A stretch of DNA of 42,609 nt, from contig JADLDR010000160.1 in assembly GCA_020846535.1 (NCBI GenBank), forward strand, positions 1-42,609, read 5' to 3'. Under the pieces are notes generated by a model that had not been told where the DNA came from, searched no databases, and worked only from the letters and a program-made list of their open reading frames with translations. Below are positions 8,099 through 15,575 of the stretch, piece after piece (position 1 is the first letter of the stretch; every line of letters begins with the position of its first letter). The position numbers were made by a program, and so were the translations under genes. This DNA is from Armatimonadota bacterium. Its GTDB lineage: Bacteria > Armatimonadota > JADLDR01.

Positions 8099-8911
8099 AT
8101 GGCAAGGGAGGTGATACACTCAAGAGGCCCGTCCGGAAAATCGTTTGTGCGGCAGCCGTTGCAGTCTTATTGGCTCCATTACATTGCGATCATCGCCATT
8201 CTGGCCGCTATTCTCTTCCCGGTTTTTGCTCAGGCCCGAGAAAAGGCCCGTTCCATTTCCTGTCTCTCTAACCTCAAACAACTCGGTACTGGCATCAACA
8301 TGTATGTCCAGGACTATGACGAGACCTTCCCCTATTTCTGCTACGGTCAGGCCAGCAAGTGCAATCCGTCTTCTCCAGCCCCTTCGCTCTGGCCGATCAG
8401 TGTCTACCCGTATGTGAAGAACCTGGGTGTTTTTGCCTGTCCTTCTCACACACTTGGCAGCCGGTGCTTCCCTCCCCAGGCAGTCCGTGACTTTTCGCCC
8501 TGGAAAGAGATCCCCAATGCTTACATGAGTTACGCCTACAATGAATACTTCTCCTACCAGGCCGTCCGGCTGGCCCAGCTCGGTTTCCCGACGGAAACTG
8601 TCTTTATCGCGGATGGGATGTGCGCCTACGCCGGCGGCTCCTGGGCCTCCGAGGACCGTTCCTGGCTGAGAAAGATCATTTTCTCTCTCAGAAGTCCGGA
8701 TGCCGATGGCTTCAACTGCTGCCACGGCGATATGACCTCTCTGAATCTGGGCAACTATGCCCGGCACCAGGGAGGCAACAATATCATGTTCTGCGACGGC
8801 CACGCCAAGTGGTTCAAGGCCGAAGCCACCCGCAGCATCCGAGGGAACAGCGGAGGCACCTTGCGCTACCATCAGGACGAATGGAACGGGAAGCCGGCTA
8901 CGCTGAACTAA
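8099..8911 (+). CDS. DUF1559 prepilin-like protein with degenerate N-terminus
   Basis: From about residue 29 this 270-residue protein follows the Armatimonadota DUF1559 pattern: [17 protein letters not shown], then AREKARSISCLSNLKQLG, MYVQDYDETFP, and a C-terminal NNIMFCDGHAKWF (the H-X9-DG type motif). What is missing is the leader: the paralogue at 21470 begins [12 protein letters not shown], but here residues 1-28 are unrelated and lack the prepilin cleavage motif. A very strong Shine-Dalgarno, GGGAGGTGAT (8108-8117), has no start codon at the right distance; the sequence there reads CTC AAG AGG. A different frame downstream of that site encodes KRPVRKIVCAAAVAVLLAP, which resembles a signal peptide. 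I suspect a frameshifted or recombined gene. Start 8099 is only the first ATG in frame. Confidence 0.6.
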   Translation: MAREVIHSRGPSGKSFVRQPLQSYWLHYIAIIAILAAILFPVFAQAREKARSISCLSNLKQLGTGINMYVQDYDETFPYFCYGQASKCNPSSPAPSLWPISVYPYVKNLGVFACPSHTLGSRCFPPQAVRDFSPWKEIPNAYMSYAYNEYFSYQAVRLAQLGFPTETVFIADGMCAYAGGSWASEDRSWLRKIIFSLRSPDADGFNCCHGDMTSLNLGNYARHQGGNNIMFCDGHAKWFKAEATRSIRGNSGGTLRYHQDEWNGKPATLN

Positions 8912-8935
8912 AGCGATTGATGCTGTGAAATGGAC

Positions 8936-8969
8936 AAGGGGCTGGATTCGCAATGATATCCGGCCCCTT
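8936..8969. terminator. Hairpin between convergent genes
   Basis: AAGGGGCTGG (8936-8945) pairs with CCGGCCCCTT (8960-8969) with one mismatch region, followed by CTCTTGT. It lies between the DUF1559 stop and the end of the minus-strand MFS gene and could serve both, though the T-run is weak. Confidence 0.5.
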
Positions 8970-8993
8970 CTCTTGTATTGGCTGCCCGCCACC

Positions 8994-10253
8994 TCACCTG
9001 CCCCTGCAATTCCCCTCCTCAGCCCCTGCCATAGCGCTTTTTCGCAGCCAGGGAACCGCCATCAGCCTCGCCCATCCCCGGTTATGGGAGGTCAGAAGCG
9101 GTGGCTCGGGGAGCGATTCCCTCAGAAAAAGGAGAACCAGGAGACAACTGACGGAAGCGATGCCTCCCAGAACGGCGTAAAGGGCGTGCAGCCCGGCGCG
9201 GTCCCCGACCCAACCGGCCAGGACCGGGCCGACGGCGGCGGAAAGGGCCAGGGTGAGGCTCAATAGCCCCTGCCCTGTGGCCCGCAGTTGCGGGGGCACG
9301 ATATCCGTCACATAGGCCATAGAGATGACCGTGATAATGCTGAAGGTCAGGCCGTGCATGAGCTGCAAGGTCAGGACAAGCCAGGGGGTATGGATGAGAA
9401 AGTAGCAGAAGAGGCGGAAGGGAAGCACCAGGCTGGCGACCACCAGGAGGGGCCTGCGCCCGTAGCGGTCGGCGAATGCACCCGCTTTCAGCATGAAGGG
9501 AATTTCGATGCCGGCGCTGGTGATGAAGGCCAGACTGATGAACCGCTTCCCGGCTCCCATCTCGTTCAGATAGAGGCTGAGGTTCCCGGTTCCTCCCATC
9601 AGGCAGGCCATATAAAGGAAATACACCACCAGAAAGAGCATCAGATCCGGATGCTTCAAAAGACGCCCGGCCCCGCCCAGCCGCGCCTTCACCGGCCCGG
9701 AAATTCCCTTCTCGCGAACCAGCAGCACGGACAGCCCCGAAAGGGCGTAGAGGGAGGCGATCAGCGGAAAAATGAGACGGACAGCCAGCAGGCCCGGGGC
9801 GATGGTCGTCACCGCCAGCATCAAAACGAAGCTGAGCGACCCCCAGATGCGGATTCCGGCGAAGATCGTTCCGGTGCGCCCGCTCTGGGCCAGGTCCACG
9901 GCCAGCGCCCCGGCGATGGCGGAAGAGCTGTAGGCCAGGATGCCGGCAAGGCCGTAGAGAGCGATGAAAGCGCAATAACTGCGAATCTCCGGGAAGAAAA
10001 CATAGATCGAGCCAAGGGCCAGCGCCCCCAGGATGACAAAAGGCCGCCTACGCCTCAGATGATCCGAAAGCGACCCTACGGGAACCTGCATGGCTGCCCC
10101 GCACAGCGCGGAAGCCATGCCGAAGGTGCCGATCTGGGTATAGGTCAGTCCCAGGCTCCGCAGGTAGAGGGGAACAAAGGGCGCGACCAGCGCCACGGCG
10201 GCGAAGCTGAAGAAATAATAGGCGCTCAGGCCCAGGCGGTCCCGAAGGGTCAA
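8994..10253 (-). CDS. Major facilitator superfamily transporter
   Basis: The 419-residue membrane protein shows about 12 hydrophobic segments and the MFS loop motif GSLSDHLRRRRPFVI between segments 2 and 3, repeated as GAFADRYGRRPLLVV in the second half. I place the start at TTG 10253 because AGGAG lies 8 nt upstream; the frame stays open further upstream, but that part overlaps the preceding gene and has poor protein character. Family knowledge: proton- or sodium-coupled export or uptake of small molecules. The sequence is of the broad MFS_1 type and the substrate cannot be told. It is the last gene of a likely operon with the small membrane protein, ArsA-like ATPase and GbsR-like regulator, all on the minus strand with short gaps. 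Confidence 0.8.
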   Translation of the reverse strand: MTLRDRLGLSAYYFFSFAAVALVAPFVPLYLRSLGLTYTQIGTFGMASALCGAAMQVPVGSLSDHLRRRRPFVILGALALGSIYVFFPEIRSYCAFIALYGLAGILAYSSSAIAGALAVDLAQSGRTGTIFAGIRIWGSLSFVLMLAVTTIAPGLLAVRLIFPLIASLYALSGLSVLLVREKGISGPVKARLGGAGRLLKHPDLMLFLVVYFLYMACLMGGTGNLSLYLNEMGAGKRFISLAFITSAGIEIPFMLKAGAFADRYGRRPLLVVASLVLPFRLFCYFLIHTPWLVLTLQLMHGLTFSIITVISMAYVTDIVPPQLRATGQGLLSLTLALSAAVGPVLAGWVGDRAGLHALYAVLGGIASVSCLLVLLFLRESLPEPPLLTSHNRGWARLMAVPWLRKSAMAGAEEGNCRGR

Positions 10254-10320
10254 GCGGGTTGCTCCTGATGAGGTTTGACAGAAGATTCCACGCCGCCGCC
10301 CTTTTTCCTGCCTTGCGCTA

Positions 10321-10794
10321 CTACTGTGGAGGGGCCTCGTAGTCGCTGTCCCAGCCCTCGTTGTTGGGGAAGAGTTCGTCAGGCCGGATGGAATAGAGGC
10401 GGTAGTCCATCGGGGGAAAGCCTTTGTCCGGGTAAAAGGGTGGCTGAGCGGCATCCTGCCGGGGCTGGAGCCGTGCGGTGGCGATGATCCCCACAGTGAT
10501 GACGGCAAGCGCCAAAAGAAGCCCTGCCACCCCGGCCTGCGCCTGGCGGAAAAGGCCGTTCCAAAGGGAGGGGACATCCTGCTGCGAAACGTCCGGGAAA
10601 AAGGAGAGCGCGCCCCACAAAGGGGTCAGGCTCAGCCCGATCCGCGCCAGCCTGCGCCACAGCCCGATCTCGGCGGCGGGACGGCCCCTCTGGGCCAGGG
10701 TTTCCTCCAGAGGCGTTTCGACCATTCCGATGACAGCCCGGGCCAGCAAGAGGCACAGCCCCAGGCCCGACAGACCGGCGTAAACGGCGACCAT
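10321..10794 (-). CDS. Small uncharacterised membrane protein
   Basis: The 157-residue product has a strong ribosome-binding site (GGGAGGTTCTT) before its ATG at 10794. It contains a hydrophobic N-terminal helix (about 3-24), a second hydrophobic stretch (about 48-66) and a third (about 86-108), then a Pro-rich hydrophilic tail ending NNEGWDSDYEAPPQ. No family is recognised. It lies 62 bp after the ArsA-like gene and 67 bp before the MFS gene in the same orientation, so co-transcription is likely. A membrane helper or regulatory subunit is conceivable, but there is no direct evidence. Confidence 0.65.
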   Translation of the reverse strand: MVAVYAGLSGLGLCLLLARAVIGMVETPLEETLAQRGRPAAEIGLWRRLARIGLSLTPLWGALSFFPDVSQQDVPSLWNGLFRQAQAGVAGLLLALAVITVGIIATARLQPRQDAAQPPFYPDKGFPPMDYRLYSIRPDELFPNNEGWDSDYEAPPQ

Positions 10795-10856
10795 AAGAAC
10801 CTCCCGGATTCAAAACTTTCAGAAAAAATTGAAAACTCAGGGCGACAAAAAAGCCG

Positions 10857-12041
10857 CTACGGCTTTCCTGCGGAATCGCGGCGAAACGAGATGCAAAGCG
10901 TCTGGTTCTCGTATGTGCTGCCGATCATCTCTCGCCGGAGCAGGGAATCGGGCAGAGGGATCTGACGCCTCTGGTTGTGCAGGTTGATGATTACCGAATC
11001 ATGGGTCAGCCAGAGGCGAAAGTTGTCCTTGTCCAGAAAAGGAATCTTCAGGCAGAGATCGTAAGTGCTTTTGGTTTCGTTCAGCTTCAGCGGAGGCTCA
11101 TCCATCAGCATCGCTTCCGGAGGGATCTCCTTATAAAGCCGCCAGCCGAAATTTTCCAGAGGCTCCGGGCCGACAATCTCCTGGGTCAAAAGTTCGGAGG
11201 TCAGGATGGGGATCGGGGCAAAGCTGCCTTCGACCTGACCGAGCATCTGGTGCTGCTGCCTGGCCCAGAAGCACATGAACGAGCCAGCCTCATGGGCGGG
11301 AAAGAGCTTGTTGACGATGATGGCGTCCACCATCAGCCCGAAAAGGCTGAGCGTGGCGAAGGTGCGGCGGCTCTCCTCCAGGCAAACCCTGTCGGGAGTC
11401 ATCACCACACGGGCGGAGACGTTGCGGTAGTCCATCAGATAGCGCCCCAGGCGTCCCACCTTATCATGCCAGTCCGTCAGGTTGTCCAGAGAACTGTCGT
11501 CCGGCAGGACGATGTTCAGCCGGTTCGCCAGCGGGCGGGCGGTGCGGAAAAGAGTCTTTTCCAGGGGCAGAAACTTCAGCAAATACCATTCCAGCACATC
11601 GGGAAGGCGCAGGAATTTGAGCATATCGCTGGTGGGCGGGGCGTCCACCACCACAAGATCGAATTCCTTGCTTTCGATCAGGGCGTGAAGCCGGAGCAGC
11701 CCGAAAAGTTCCTCCATGCCGGGGAAGACCGCGCATTCCTCGGCGACGATCTCATTGATGCGGGAGTTGTTGAGGGTCAACTGGCGGAAGAAATTGACGA
11801 TGCCCGCCCAGTTGGTGCGGGTTTCATAATTGAGGTCGACTTCCAGGCCCTTCAGATTGTCGGCGATAGGGGTCGGCTCGCTGTGGATGCGCCGGGCGAA
11901 GATATCGCTCAGGTTGTGGGCGCTATCCACGCTGAGGATGGCCGTCCGGACGCCCCTGCGCGCCGCGGTAAGGGCCGTGGCCGCCGCCACTGACGATTTG
12001 CCCACCCCTCCTTTGCCGGTAATGATGATCACGCGGGTCAT
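10857..12041 (-). CDS. ArsA/GET3-family ATPase
   Basis: The 394-residue protein starts MTRVIIITGKGGVGKSSVA, the deviant Walker A loop of the ArsA/GET3/MinD group (residues about 8-16), followed by LSVDSAHNLSDIF (switch I type) and DLVVVDAPPTSDMLKFLRLP (switch II region). The C-terminal 80 residues (IPFLDKDNFRLWL, NLHNQRRQIPLPDSLL) resemble the HSP20-like domain often fused to bacterial ArsA homologues. I see neither the paired CxxC of eukaryotic GET3 nor an obvious trio of arsenite-binding cysteines, so arsenite export is unlikely. Its ATG overlaps the TGA of the upstream regulator gene (ATGA), showing translational coupling. Function is best stated as an ATPase of unknown client. Confidence 0.8.
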   Translation of the reverse strand: MTRVIIITGKGGVGKSSVAAATALTAARRGVRTAILSVDSAHNLSDIFARRIHSEPTPIADNLKGLEVDLNYETRTNWAGIVNFFRQLTLNNSRINEIVAEECAVFPGMEELFGLLRLHALIESKEFDLVVVDAPPTSDMLKFLRLPDVLEWYLLKFLPLEKTLFRTARPLANRLNIVLPDDSSLDNLTDWHDKVGRLGRYLMDYRNVSARVVMTPDRVCLEESRRTFATLSLFGLMVDAIIVNKLFPAHEAGSFMCFWARQQHQMLGQVEGSFAPIPILTSELLTQEIVGPEPLENFGWRLYKEIPPEAMLMDEPPLKLNETKSTYDLCLKIPFLDKDNFRLWLTHDSVIINLHNQRRQIPLPDSLLRREMIGSTYENQTLCISFRRDSAGKP

Positions 12042-12571
12042 TGAAGCCCCTGCACCTCGATCCTCAAAAGCCTGGTGGCCTCCTCATTGTCCGTTCGGGC
12101 GAACCGCTCGTAAGCGCTGTTCAATACGTCCAGGAGTTCCAGCAGGCTTTCCACCCGCTGCCGGTAGCAGAAGGCCCCTTCGCTCTCCTCCGGCATGGCC
12201 TCCACCATCCGAAGGCATTCCTCCAGAGTGTGCCGCGTGGGGTCGAACTCCCGCTTTTTGCGCTCTCGCAGGACGGTGCGGAACATCTGCCAGGGATCGG
12301 TCTCGGAGACGAAATACTCCTTCCGGTCGCCGGGCTTGTGCGCCTTGCGGATCAGGCCCCAGTCGGCGAGCCCGCGCAGGTTCGTGCTGGCGCTTCCCCA
12401 GCTGATCCGGAGCCGCTCCATCACCTCGTCCGCGCAGAGCGCCGTTCCGGAGATATAGAGGAGGGCGTGGACCTGCCCCATCGTCTTGTTAATCCCCCAC
12501 AGGCCCGCCATTTCGCCCCAGTGGAGAATGAATTTCTCCTCGGCTTCCTTCAAAACGCTGCCTGCCTTCAC
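12038..12571 (-). CDS. GbsR/MarR-like transcriptional regulator
   Basis: The 177-residue protein matches the GbsR group of winged-helix regulators: an N-terminal helix with FILHWGEMAGLWGINKTMGQVHALLY, a helix-turn-helix with LCADEVMERLRISWGSASTNLRGL, and a wing GLIRKAHKPGDRKEYF. The C-terminal half is helical and probably mediates dimerisation. The start is GTG at 12571; a GGAGG lies about 12 nt upstream and no better start is in frame. It is first in the operon and overlaps the ArsA-like gene by 4 bp. A palindrome over the -10 box of its promoter suggests it represses its own operon. GbsR itself responds to choline in Bacillus; the ligand here is unknown. Confidence 0.8.
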   Translation of the reverse strand: MKAGSVLKEAEEKFILHWGEMAGLWGINKTMGQVHALLYISGTALCADEVMERLRISWGSASTNLRGLADWGLIRKAHKPGDRKEYFVSETDPWQMFRTVLRERKKREFDPTRHTLEECLRMVEAMPEESEGAFCYRQRVESLLELLDVLNSAYERFARTDNEEATRLLRIEVQGLQ

Positions 12572-12613
12572 CGGCCCGATCCACCTCCAGCCCGCGCAAC
12601 CGAGCCATCGCTA

Positions 12614-12628
12614 TTATCAGCATGATAA
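12614..12628. promoter_or_regulatory. Palindromic operator candidate for the GbsR-like regulator
   Basis: TTATCA-GCA-TGATAA is a perfect 6-3-6 palindrome. It covers the -10 box (12622-12627) of the minus-strand promoter and lies 43 bp upstream of the regulator's start codon, the classic position for an autorepressor site. Confidence 0.55.
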
Positions 12629-12651
12629 CCCAAGAAAAGGGCCTTTGTCAA
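12622..12651 (-). promoter_or_regulatory. Promoter of the gbsR-like/arsA-like/MFS operon
   Basis: On the minus strand TTGACA (12651-12646) is followed after 18 nt by TATCAT (12627-12622). The -35 box is perfect and the -10 box matches at five of six positions. Confidence 0.6.
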
Positions 12652-12768
12652 GTCGAAAACCCGGCCTTCGATCATTGCGCCGAAACGGTTATCTCCATGA
12701 TTCCTTGTTTTGATAAAAGAAAAAATAAGTTTAACTTCTTTTGGAACCGCTCGGCGCCTCCGTCCCGG

Positions 12769-12797
12769 TTGTCAATCCACTCGAAATATTGTATAAT
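12769..12797 (+). promoter_or_regulatory. Sigma-70-type promoter of the DUF4342-sigH-glyQ run
   Basis: TTGTCA (12769-12774), a 17-nt spacer and a perfect TATAAT (12792-12797). The expected start near 12804 leaves a leader of about 76 nt before the first gene. Confidence 0.7.
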
Positions 12798-12879
12798 GGG
12801 CTTAAGAATGGCGTGAAAATTCATATCTTTGCGCCGCTCTTTCTATCGCAAAAACGTCCGATATTGAGAGGCTAAGCCA

Positions 12880-13248
12880 ATGACACCGCCTGAACTCGAA
12901 CATATCGACGAACTCCGAAAGCGGTTCGATATCTCCTATGAAGAGGCAGTCCAGGCGCTTCGCGAAAACAACGGAGACCTGGTGCAGTCGCTGGTCGCGG
13001 TCGAGCGCAGGCTGGCTGCAAGGCCCGATCCCATCATCGCCGGCCTGGAAATGCTCGATCAGGTAGAGGGCATGTCTCAGTCCGGCCCGATTCGTCGAAT
13101 CCGCGTGCGGTACGCCAACCGGCTCCTGAAAGATATGCCGGTGGCCCTGACCGCCCTTGCCGCCATGTCAGTCAGCCTCCTCGCTACATTCATCAACCGT
13201 TGCTCGATTGAAATTGAACAGGAAGGAAGCAGACAAGGATCGCTATGA
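12880..13248 (+). CDS. DUF4342-type protein with UBA-like N-terminus
   Basis: The 122-residue protein has two parts. Residues about 5-43 (HIDELRKRFDISYEEAVQAL, then NNGDLVQSLVAVER) resemble the three-helix UBA/TS-N fold. Residues about 70-115 (GPIRRIRVRYANRLLKDMPV, then an alanine-rich hydrophobic segment) resemble DUF4342, a small domain with one membrane-prone helix often found with UBA-like segments. Function is unknown. Its TGA overlaps the ATG of the sigma factor gene (ATGA), so the two are translationally coupled, and a regulatory link to the sigma factor such as membrane tethering is possible but unproven. Confidence 0.65.
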   Translation: MTPPELEHIDELRKRFDISYEEAVQALRENNGDLVQSLVAVERRLAARPDPIIAGLEMLDQVEGMSQSGPIRRIRVRYANRLLKDMPVALTALAAMSVSLLATFINRCSIEIEQEGSRQGSL

Positions 13249-13913
13249 AGCATGATGCCCAAACCTGTGATCGCATGCGGCTCGTCCGGTACGCCCATCT
13301 GGCGGACCGGGATATCGTTGCGCGAGCGCAGCGGGGGGAGGAAGAGGCTGCCGAATACCTGCTCTACAAATACCGCAATCTCGTACGCACGAAAGTGAAG
13401 TCCTACTTTCTCGTCGGCGCGGAAAAGGAAGATCTGCTCCAGGTGGGGATGATCGGCCTGTGGCAGGCCATCGTGGACTACCAGGCGGACAAGGCCATCT
13501 CGTTCCCGGCCTTCGCCAAGGTCTGCATCCAGCGCCACATTATCACCGCCATCAAGACAGCCACCCGCCAGAAGCAAACGCCCTTGAATACGTCGCTTTC
13601 TCTGGAAAGCGCCTCGGAGGACGCCCCGACCGACTGGAACCTGGCGAACCTGGTCGCCACCGATATCGCGGTCGACCCGGAAGAACTGGTCCTGAAGCGG
13701 GAAGATTCCAAAATGCTCCATGAGGCTCTTCAGCGGATGCTCTCGGATTTCGAGTGGCGCGTGCTGTCCGGATACCGGCTGGGCAAGTCCTACCGCGAGA
13801 TCGCGGACGAACTGCGGTGCAAAACCAAGTCGGTCGATAACGCTCTGGCGCGCATCAAGCGGAAGGTATCGGGCGTCTCCATCGATTACCTGACGGGCCA
13901 AAGCCCCGCCTGA
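13245..13913 (+). CDS. sigH: RNA polymerase sigma factor, SigH (Spo0H)-like
   Basis: The 222-residue protein has sigma-70 region 2 ([51 protein letters not shown]) and the region 2.4 segment [20 protein letters not shown]. Region 4 follows with a helix-turn-helix, [20 protein letters not shown]. Length and region 2 sequence resemble the SigH/Spo0H group, which in Firmicutes controls the stationary phase and sporulation entry. Sporulation is not implied here. It is coupled to the DUF4342-type gene upstream and lies 10 bp before glyQ, an unusual tie between a sigma factor and tRNA charging. The gene symbol follows family resemblance only. Confidence 0.8.
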   Translation: MKHDAQTCDRMRLVRYAHLADRDIVARAQRGEEEAAEYLLYKYRNLVRTKVKSYFLVGAEKEDLLQVGMIGLWQAIVDYQADKAISFPAFAKVCIQRHIITAIKTATRQKQTPLNTSLSLESASEDAPTDWNLANLVATDIAVDPEELVLKREDSKMLHEALQRMLSDFEWRVLSGYRLGKSYREIADELRCKTKSVDNALARIKRKVSGVSIDYLTGQSPA

Positions 13914-13923
13914 AAGGAACGCC

Positions 13924-14790
13924 ATGACCTTCCAAGAGCTTTTGATGCGCCTGGAGCGATTCTGGGCTGATCACGGCTGTTTGATCCTACAGCCCTACGA
14001 TGTCGAGGTCGGGGCCGGAACCATGCATCCGGCCACGACCTTGCGCGCTTTAGGCCCCGAGCCGTGGAACACGGCCTACGTCCAGCCCTCCCGACGCCCC
14101 GCCGACAGCCGCTACGGGCGCAACCCCATGCGCGTCCAGCACTACTACCAGTACCAGGTACTCCTCAAGCCCTCTCCGGATAACGTCCAGGATCTGTACC
14201 TGGAGAGCCTCGAAATGCTCGGTATTTCCCCTCGCGAACACGACATCAAGTTTACCGAGGACGACTGGGCCTCTCCCACCCTGGGGGCTGCCGGGATCGG
14301 CTGGCAGGTGGAGCTGGACGGCAACGAGATCACCCAGTTCACCTATTTCCAGCAGGTCGGCGGCTTCGAGTGTCGCCCGGTCAGCGCGGAGATCACTTAC
14401 GGCACCGAAAGGCTTGCCTGCCTGCTTCAGAATGTGGACAGCATCTGGAAGCTGGAGTGGGCGCACGGGGTCACCTACGGCGAGGTGGACCTGCCCGCCG
14501 AGATCGAGAACAGCCGTTACAACCTGGACGCCGCCGATACGGAGATGCTTTTCCGCCTGTTCGAGATGTTCGAGGCGGAGAGCCGCCGCATCGGCAAGGA
14601 AGGGCTGGTCGCCCCCGCCTTCGATTATGTGCTGAAATGCTCCCATATCTTCAACCTCCTGGATGCTCGCGGAGCCATCTCGGTGACAGAGCGCATCGGC
14701 TATATCAACCGGGTGAGTGTGCTGGCCCGGGCCGCCTGCCAGATCTACCTCAAACAGCGGGAGGAGTTAGGCTATCCACTGTCGAAGTGA
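13924..14790 (+). CDS. glyQ: Glycyl-tRNA synthetase alpha subunit
   Basis: The 288-residue product is a clear Gly[21 protein letters not shown] at the start, [20 protein letters not shown] (class II motif 2 area), [20 protein letters not shown], and the C-terminal [18 protein letters not shown]. It makes the catalytic core of the alpha2beta2 enzyme that charges tRNA-Gly with glycine in the cytosol. Length is normal for the family. AAAGGA lies 8 nt before the ATG. It follows sigH by 10 bp. Unusually, lepB separates it from glyS; the subunit genes are normally adjacent. Confidence 0.95.
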   Translation: MTFQELLMRLERFWADHGCLILQPYDVEVGAGTMHPATTLRALGPEPWNTAYVQPSRRPADSRYGRNPMRVQHYYQYQVLLKPSPDNVQDLYLESLEMLGISPREHDIKFTEDDWASPTLGAAGIGWQVELDGNEITQFTYFQQVGGFECRPVSAEITYGTERLACLLQNVDSIWKLEWAHGVTYGEVDLPAEIENSRYNLDAADTEMLFRLFEMFEAESRRIGKEGLVAPAFDYVLKCSHIFNLLDARGAISVTERIGYINRVSVLARAACQIYLKQREELGYPLSK

Positions 14791-14807
14791 GAGCCGGGTG
14801 AGGCAGC

Positions 14808-15452
14808 ATGAATCAAAAATCGGAAGGGGCCGGCGATGCCCCGTCGGTTGTGTTGGAATCCGAAAGCGCCTCGGGTGTTGCCCCGGACGCTTTTTCTGTT
14901 TCCGCAGGAACCGCCGCCAGCGCGGCCCCGAAGCGAACGACCTTCCGCATCGCCCGCGAATGGTTCGAGACGCTTTTTCTGACCTTGATCCTGTTTCTCT
15001 TCGCGGAAACCTTTCTATTGCAGGGCTTCAAGGTCTACGGTCACTGTATGGAGCCGAACCTCTACAGCGGGGAAAGGCTCCTGGGGAATAAACTCGTCTA
15101 TCGCTTCGGCTCGCCGGGCCGGGGCGATGTCGTGGTCTTCCGATACCCGGAAGACCCCTCCAAGGTCTTTATCAAGCGCGTCATCGGGCTTCCGGGCGAC
15201 CGGGTGGCCCTCCGTTCCGGGAAACTGTACGTCCACGGCAAGGCTCTTGCGGAACCCTATGTCGTCTATCCCTTCCATGGCGACTTCGAAAGCGAAACCG
15301 TGCCGCCGGGCCATCTCTTCGTCCTGGGCGACAACCGGGATTACAGCAACGACAGCCGCTTCTGGGGGATGCTCCCCATCCGCAATGTAGAGGCGCGGGC
15401 CTGGTTCCGATACTGGCCTCTGAACCGGATCGCAACGCTGCATCGGGAGTGA
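14808..15452 (+). CDS. lepB: Signal peptidase I with Cys at the nucleophile position
   Basis: The 214-residue protein has a 45-residue Ala/Ser-rich cytosolic N-terminus, a single membrane helix (about 53-70, LFLTLILFLFAETFLLQG), then the S26 peptidase boxes: FKVYGHCMEPNLYSGERLLG, RGDVVVFRYPEDPSKVFIKR with VIGLPGD, and VLGDNRDYSNDSRFWG. The general-base Lys (in FIKRV) and the GDNRD box are intact. The catalytic Ser of the usual GxSMxPT motif is Cys (residue 80, codon TGT 15045-15047), and PT is PN. A Cys can in principle act as the nucleophile. The role is removal of Sec and Tat signal peptides, relevant to the many exported enzymes in this window. It starts 17 bp after glyQ, and a hairpin follows at 15486. 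Confidence 0.9.
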   Translation: MNQKSEGAGDAPSVVLESESASGVAPDAFSVSAGTAASAAPKRTTFRIAREWFETLFLTLILFLFAETFLLQGFKVYGHCMEPNLYSGERLLGNKLVYRFGSPGRGDVVVFRYPEDPSKVFIKRVIGLPGDRVALRSGKLYVHGKALAEPYVVYPFHGDFESETVPPGHLFVLGDNRDYSNDSRFWGMLPIRNVEARAWFRYWPLNRIATLHRE

Positions 15453-15485
15453 GCGCGGTTGGAATGCAACCGTGTTTGATTTCAG

Positions 15486-15509
15486 GGGCGACCCATCGGG
15501 TCGCCCTTT
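15486..15509 (+). terminator. Hairpin between lepB and glyS
   Basis: GGGCGACCC (15486-15494), loop ATC, GGGTCGCCC (15498-15506), then TTT: a perfect 9-bp stem. It may end or attenuate transcription from lepB into glyS, whose start is 70 bp further on. The T-run is short, so read-through is likely. Confidence 0.6.
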
Positions 15510-15575
15510 AATGTACCCACATATCTATCGAATCGGAAACCGACCACGATCCCTGAATACAGAGGTGATTTGAAT

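Larger units (their letters stand above)
12572..12879. promoter_or_regulatory. Divergent promoter region
   Basis: This 308-bp gap separates the minus-strand gbsR-like operon from the plus-strand DUF4342-sigH-glyQ run. It contains one good promoter in each direction (12622-12651 minus, 12769-12797 plus) and a palindromic operator candidate at 12614-12628. No small gene was found. Confidence 0.65.

Noticed and set aside
9288..10268. A 326-codon open frame on the plus strand opposite the MFS gene
   Set aside because: Gln/Gly/Asp-rich shadow translation; the opposite strand encodes about 12 membrane helices and MFS motifs.
10254..10577. N-terminal extension of the MFS frame by 108 codons
   Set aside because: It overlaps the coding part of the small membrane protein and has no protein character; a TTG with AGGAG at 10253 fits the family start.
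10857..12041. Arsenic-resistance operon
   Set aside because: No arsR, arsB, arsC or arsD genes nearby and the ATPase lacks an evident set of metalloid-binding cysteines.
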